A DNA stretch of 9,590 nucleotides. It comes from Chlorobiales bacterium (GTDB taxonomy: Bacteria; Bacteroidota; Chlorobiia; Chlorobiales; Chlorobiaceae). The stretch is from NCBI GenBank assembly GCA_022360415.1, contig JAKSDB010000133.1:1-9590 (forward strand). Direction: 5' to 3'. The translations under genes were made by a program, and so were the position numbers. Below the pieces are notes generated by a model, which saw nothing but the letters and a program-made list of their open reading frames with translations, was not told where the DNA came from and did no database searches. Below are positions 5,323-9,590 of this stretch, one piece after another; position 1 is the first letter of the stretch; each line of letters starts with the position of its first letter.

Positions 5323-8300
5323 ATGAATTCGGCAAACTATGACTATGATGTTCTGGATGCTCTTTCACAAGAGGTGACTGTTGTCGACAGGGATGGCACC
5401 ATTGTCTTTGCAAATAAAGCCTGGAAAGATTTTGGGAAAAGCAATGGTGCAGAATCGGACTTTATAGGTTCCAAATATCTGGATTTTTGTGATTGTAAAT
5501 CACATGATTCCACATGTGCTTTAGCAGCCAAGGGCATAAAAAAGATTCTTGCTGGTAAAAGTAATTCCTTCACACTTGAATACCCCTGCCACTCCCCCCG
5601 TCAGGAGCGATGGTTTACAATGACAGCAACCCCTCTTCGTAAAAATATGAAAGAGGGGATTATCATCATTCATGATAACATAACCGAGAGAAAACAGGCC
5701 GAACAGGATAATCTCTTACAACAAGACCAGCTTAAACTTATTTTCAACAGTGTCGATGCTGCCCTTTTCGGTGTTGATATATCCCTTTTGCAGCAATACT
5801 TCATCCTTCTCAAATCGTTGCAGGTAACCGACCTGAGAGATTATATTCGCGACAATCCCAGGTTCTTAAAGGAAACATCCAGACTCATTAAGATTGTTGA
5901 CGTCAATGATCGTGCTTTGACTCTGTACAAAGCAGAATCCGCTAAGAAATTAGCGTCGAGCAATCCCGGAAAATTGTTTTTCGGATCTTCAATACGGCCT
6001 TATATTTCTGCGCTTGATGCCATATACAGGGATAAACCTGTTTTTGAGTATACCACTATTCAGCATGACAAGACGGGCTCAACATTTCACGCGCTTGCAA
6101 AAATCGTTCTTCCCCGGAATTCAGAACATAAAAACTGGCTGCTTGTCTGCGTCATAGACATTACAGAACTAAAAAAAAATGAACAGGCACTGAAAGATGC
6201 CGAAAAATACCTCTATAGTATTGTCAACGGAATGTTCGACCCCATGCTTGTTATAGACCGAACGTTTACAATAACAGATCTGAACAACAGATTTCTCGAG
6301 AAGCATGGTGGTAAACGCTCTCAGTATATTGGAAAGAAATGCTACGATGTCGGGCCAATGATAGGCAGAAAATGCGCTGTTGATCACAACTGCCCCATGA
6401 AGAAGGTTCAAAAGAACAAAACGCCATTCATCATTGAGCGCACTCTCAATCATTCGGACAATAGTAAATATCATTATCAAATAAGCACTTTTCCACTTTT
6501 TGATAATAAGGGCAAACTTGAAAAGTGCGTCGAGATATACCACGACATCACAAACATCAAAGAAACTGAAAAGCAATTACTGGAAAAGAACGCAGAGTTT
6601 GAAAGCATATTTCAAAATTCCCATGTTGGCATAATGGCTCTCAAGGGAGGACGATACTTGGCGAGAGGAAACCAAAGACTTGCGTCTATACTGGGGTATG
6701 ACAGTCCTGAAGAAATGATTGGAATAAGCATGCGGTCGCTCCATCTGAATGAAGAGCGCTTTATTTCATTCGGGAAACAATATTACGATAAACTGAAAGA
6801 TGGCGTACAATTTCAGGTTGAATACCGGCTCAAACGTAAAGATGGATCGCCTGTATGGTGCAGCTTGTCCGGCAAGGCAATTAATCCGGAAAACCTGGAG
6901 GAGGGTGTCATATGGATCATTGATGACATAGAAAAAAGAAAACAGACTGAACTTGCTCTTAAGAAAACAAATAAAAGACTTGAAAAAGCTACGGTTCAGG
7001 CGGAAGCTGCAAACAGGGCGAAAAGTGATTTTTTGTCAAATGTGAGCCATGAAATCCGCACTCCGCTTAACGGAGTCATCGGAATGAGCGGATTGCTCCT
7101 TGATTCGGATCTGAACCACGATCAAAAACAACATGCTCATATCATCGAATCATGCGGCAAATCATTGTTGACGCTCGTCGACGACCTGCTTGATTTCAGC
7201 AGAATAGCGGCGGGGAAAATAGCATTGAAATCCATTGATTTCAACCTGATCCCCACCGTAGAAACTGTTGCAGATCGTGTATTATTGAAAGCAAACCAGA
7301 AGGGCATTGAACTTATCCATGATATAGACAGCAATGCTCCTCCCTACCTCAGTGGAGATCCGGAACGACTATGCCAGATCCTCACAAACCTGACCGATAA
7401 TGCAATTAAGTTCACAGAGAAGGGAACTGTCACTATAGCTGTGAACCTGGAGGCGGAGAATAAAGAATTCGTAACATTGCGCTTTACAGTCCGTGACACC
7501 GGCATAGGAATTGCCGAAGATTTTCTTGATCAATTGTTTGAGCGATTCACGCAGGAAGATGAATCCTCATCACGAAAATACGGGGGTACAGGGCTGGGCC
7601 TGGCGATAACAAAGCAGTTAACCAAAATGATGGGCGGGCAAATCGGAGCCAGAAGTCAAAAAGGAACCGGATCGGAATTCTGGATTACCGCTCCTTTCAG
7701 GAGACAAAGCGCAAGGAAAGTGAAAGATCAAAAGAAGAACGCACAGCAACTCGCCAGGGTAAACGTTCTTCTCGTTGTGAAAAATGAAATAACAGCGAAC
7801 AACCTTGTTTCGGTCATGCAGCTATGGGATATGAACATATCCCTTGCAAAAAGTGTTTCAGAAGGCCTCACAATGCTCCGGAAAGCCGCCGGCGAAGCAA
7901 ATCCTTTTCAGATTATTCTGATCGACGACGATCTGCCGGAAGTTAACCTTAGGGATTTAGCCGCTGCCATCAACGCGGACAACTCAGGAAAGCACGTGCG
8001 TCTTATCCGGCTTGTATCGTCAACTGTTCATGACAAAAAACAAGAAACTCCCCTGCTCTCCTCAGGTCTGGAGGCAAATCTGAACAAGCCGATCAGAATG
8101 GAACACCTCAGGAAATCTCTTGAACAGATTCTTGCACAGAAAGCACCGAAAAAGAAAAAAACGCGCCTCGCCAGAGATCTGAAAACAAAAAGAAATGCTG
8201 CCCATGCAATTCATAAAATCAGTATCCTTGTTGTCGATGACAGCAAGACCAATCTTATGGTTGCCGTACATATGTTGAAAAAAATGGGTTACCATGTTGA

Positions 8301-8649
8301 CACTGCCGAAGACGGACGGAAAGCGATTCATGCTTTGGAATCCAAACCTTACGACCTTGTGCTTATGGACCTGCAAATGCCCAACATGGACGGATATGAA
8401 TGCACGCGCGAAATCCGGAACCCTGATTCGAAAGTTCTCGATCATAACCTTCCGATTATTGCCCTGACGGCACATACAAGAGAAGAGGACCGCAAGCAGT
8501 GTCTGGAATGCGGCATGAACGATCATCTTTCGAAACCGGTAAACTTCGATATACTGAAAAATGCCATAGAGAAACATCTGTTTGAACACCAAAGCCCGCG
8601 TTGCAGTGTCACATCGAAAGCAACGAAGAAAAACTCTCTGAAGGCCTGA
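5323..8649 (+). CDS. Orphan hybrid sensor histidine kinase: four PAS-type regions, HisKA, HATPase_c, two receivers
   Basis: An 1108-residue cytoplasmic kinase with no membrane segments. Sensory part: PAS1 (about 10-127, with EYPCHSP at 86-92), a longer PAS2 (about 135-285, with DISLLQQYF and [13 protein letters not shown]), PAS3 (about 292-415, Cys340/351/357) and PAS4 (about 422-545). HisKA follows with [15 protein letters not shown], phospho-acceptor His576; then HATPase with N-box NLTDNAIKF (689-697), DTGIGI (725-730) and GGTGLGL (754-760). Receiver 1 (about 813-937) is degenerate: the acidic pair is Lys820-Asn821, though Asp868 and Lys922 remain. After a Lys-rich linker, receiver 2 (about 966-1088) is complete: Asp972/973, acceptor Asp1016, Thr1049, Lys1071. 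No HPt domain or partner regulator is present. The ATG is the first possible start after an in-frame stop at 5299-5301; it has no Shine-Dalgarno. The first half is more AT-rich than neighbouring genes. The ligand is unknown. Confidence 0.95.
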   Translation: MNSANYDYDVLDALSQEVTVVDRDGTIVFANKAWKDFGKSNGAESDFIGSKYLDFCDCKSHDSTCALAAKGIKKILAGKSNSFTLEYPCHSPRQERWFTMTATPLRKNMKEGIIIIHDNITERKQAEQDNLLQQDQLKLIFNSVDAALFGVDISLLQQYFILLKSLQVTDLRDYIRDNPRFLKETSRLIKIVDVNDRALTLYKAESAKKLASSNPGKLFFGSSIRPYISALDAIYRDKPVFEYTTIQHDKTGSTFHALAKIVLPRNSEHKNWLLVCVIDITELKKNEQALKDAEKYLYSIVNGMFDPMLVIDRTFTITDLNNRFLEKHGGKRSQYIGKKCYDVGPMIGRKCAVDHNCPMKKVQKNKTPFIIERTLNHSDNSKYHYQISTFPLFDNKGKLEKCVEIYHDITNIKETEKQLLEKNAEFESIFQNSHVGIMALKGGRYLARGNQRLASILGYDSPEEMIGISMRSLHLNEERFISFGKQYYDKLKDGVQFQVEYRLKRKDGSPVWCSLSGKAINPENLEEGVIWIIDDIEKRKQTELALKKTNKRLEKATVQAEAANRAKSDFLSNVSHEIRTPLNGVIGMSGLLLDSDLNHDQKQHAHIIESCGKSLLTLVDDLLDFSRIAAGKIALKSIDFNLIPTVETVADRVLLKANQKGIELIHDIDSNAPPYLSGDPERLCQILTNLTDNAIKFTEKGTVTIAVNLEAENKEFVTLRFTVRDTGIGIAEDFLDQLFERFTQEDESSSRKYGGTGLGLAITKQLTKMMGGQIGARSQKGTGSEFWITAPFRRQSARKVKDQKKNAQQLARVNVLLVVKNEITANNLVSVMQLWDMNISLAKSVSEGLTMLRKAAGEANPFQIILIDDDLPEVNLRDLAAAINADNSGKHVRLIRLVSSTVHDKKQETPLLSSGLEANLNKPIRMEHLRKSLEQILAQKAPKKKKTRLARDLKTKRNAAHAIHKISILVVDDSKTNLMVAVHMLKKMGYHVDTAEDGRKAIHALESKPYDLVLMDLQMPNMDGYECTREIRNPDSKVLDHNLPIIALTAHTREEDRKQCLECGMNDHLSKPVNFDILKNAIEKHLFEHQSPRCSVTSKATKKNSLKA

Positions 8650-8675
8650 GAAATTGAGGTCCCTCATTACCTGAA

Positions 8676-8713
8676 AACCGCCTTGCCTCCCAGGCAGAGC
8701 GGTTACACTTTTT
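8676..8713. terminator. Bidirectional hairpin terminator between convergent genes
   Basis: Arms AACCGC-CT-TGCCT (8676-8688) and AGGCA-GA-GCGGTT (8692-8704) pair over 11 bp with a 2-bp mismatch and a CCC loop. On the plus strand five T (8709-8713) follow after four bases; on the minus strand the stem runs directly into TTTT. It lies 27 bp after the kinase stop and about 50 bp after the stop of the convergent phosphatase gene, so it can serve both. Confidence 0.8.
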
Positions 8714-8755
8714 CACGATTTTATCGAAAGTTATGGTTTTCCGACGATAAACGCA

Positions 8756-9590
8756 TTACTTGCCGGAATCGGCCGGACGACCGAAGAGGGTGAGATACAT
8801 CAGCCGGTAGATATCGCTGTTGTCACAACTTCCGCTTTGCAGCGCTTCCGCATTCAGACCTTCGGCCCGCGCAAGGATTCCCCCGGCACTATCCTCGAAA
8901 CCCGACCAGGCGATGCCGAACGGCAGACTTTGTCCGAACTGATCCGGTTGTGCAAGAAAGGGCAGGGAACCTGTCCCGTCCCGCCCGTCCAGGGGAGCAC
9001 CGTTCCTTGTAACCCTGGAGAGGGGCTTCGTAGCGAGATCAGGTGGAACCGCGATAACCTCGAGGCCGCTCGCATCGCTGTCGGCAGCTGTCAAGAGGAG
9101 CGTATCGGGATGACGCCCGAGATAGTCGCGGGCAATGCCGTAAACGGCATCGGCCCGGCGCAACGCTTCAATGCTGCCTGCAGCGTTATTGACGTTGCCG
9201 AAATTATCGGTGCCCTCCTCCTCGACAACCAGCAGAAAACGCCTGCCGCTGCGAGAGAGAATTTCGAGCGCTGCAGCAGTCATTTCAGCCACCGTCGGAG
9301 CGTCGGGCTCATAGAGCGGCAAACCCTGCTCCCGCAACCGCTCCTCTTTCTGGTCGTGAAACGTATGATGGTGGGCGAAGACACCGAGAATACGCTTCGT
9401 GTCCCCGGGCAGTGCCGCCAGTTCTTCACGGGTATAGACAACGGTATAGCCGAGCTTTTTCGCTTCCGCAATCAGGTCCTTTCCGTCTGTGCGCTCACCC
9501 GTCCCGTGACGACCTTTCACGCCTTCCGGCAGGAGCCATCGTTCGCCCCCGGAAAGAATGACCTGGGCACCGCTGAAAACAATCTGGCGC
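8756..9590 (-). CDS. Alkaline phosphatase superfamily protein, C-terminal part, cut by window edge
   Basis: The frame is open from the right edge to a TAA at 8756-8758: 277 visible residues, with the N-terminus (nucleophile Ser and first metal site) outside. A GTG at 9518-9520 is internal, since upstream codons continue the family pattern (IVFSGAQVILSGGERWLLPEG). Recognisable blocks are GVFAHHHTFH, LLVVEEEGTDNFGNVNNAAGSIEALRRADAV, LLTAADSDASG and, near the end, WSGFEDSAGGILARAEG followed by DNSDIYRLMY. The second block aligns with the E322/D327 region of E. coli PhoA, and the spacing supports the superfamily. The His ligands expected at H331, H370 and H412 read Asn, Asp and Asp here, so this is a divergent branch; comparable proteins are, from memory, present in cyanobacteria. 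It probably hydrolyses phosphomonoesters outside the cytoplasm, but substrate, metal and export signal cannot be seen. Confidence 0.82.
   Translation of the reverse strand, partial: RQIVFSGAQVILSGGERWLLPEGVKGRHGTGERTDGKDLIAEAKKLGYTVVYTREELAALPGDTKRILGVFAHHHTFHDQKEERLREQGLPLYEPDAPTVAEMTAAALEILSRSGRRFLLVVEEEGTDNFGNVNNAAGSIEALRRADAVYGIARDYLGRHPDTLLLTAADSDASGLEVIAVPPDLATKPLSRVTRNGAPLDGRDGTGSLPFLAQPDQFGQSLPFGIAWSGFEDSAGGILARAEGLNAEALQSGSCDNSDIYRLMYLTLFGRPADSGK

Noticed and set aside
8720..8751. Inverted repeat TTTATCG/CGATAAA beside the phosphatase stop codon
   Set aside because: The stem is AT-rich with an 18-nt loop and no T-tract; the stronger hairpin at 8676-8704 explains termination.

Overview
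This 9.6 kb stretch is bacterial chromosomal DNA with mostly housekeeping genes, dense coding and about 50% or more GC outside one AT-rich patch. The gene content, the small acidic outer-membrane barrel ending in Phe, and the SEC59/DGK1/VTE5-type lipid kinase point to a Gram-negative bacterium. A green sulfur bacterium (Chlorobi, such as Chlorobium or Prosthecochloris) is my best guess, from general resemblance only; no marker gene here proves it.

Left block (1-2067, minus strand): an exopolyphosphatase/GppA-type phosphatase gene whose last codons overlap by 8 nt the start of a para-aminobenzoate synthase component I gene (pabB), which runs off the left edge. Next (2171-2897, minus strand) is a single-gene unit for a small outer-membrane beta-barrel with its own candidate promoter, a clear ribosome binding site, a signal peptide and a strong intrinsic terminator. 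A 335-bp divergent intergenic region separates it from a plus-strand pair: a membrane CTP-type lipid/isoprenoid-alcohol kinase-like protein, and 15 nt later Sua5, which makes the threonylcarbamoyl-adenylate for tRNA t6A.

After sua5 comes a 556-bp non-coding, partly extremely AT-rich gap. It is followed by a large orphan hybrid histidine kinase (1108 aa: four PAS-type regions, HisKA, HATPase, a degenerate receiver and an intact receiver). The first half of this gene is clearly more AT-rich than its neighbours. A bidirectional hairpin terminator separates it from a convergent minus-strand alkaline-phosphatase-superfamily gene that runs off the right edge.

I found no CRISPR array, tRNA, rRNA, intact mobile element or obvious defence system. 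The most interesting points are: the alkaline phosphatase homologue, in which the three histidine metal ligands of E. coli PhoA appear replaced by Asn/Asp; the hybrid kinase, with a receiver lacking its acidic pocket and PAS modules rich in cysteine; and the compositional break around the kinase, which suggests acquisition by transfer.
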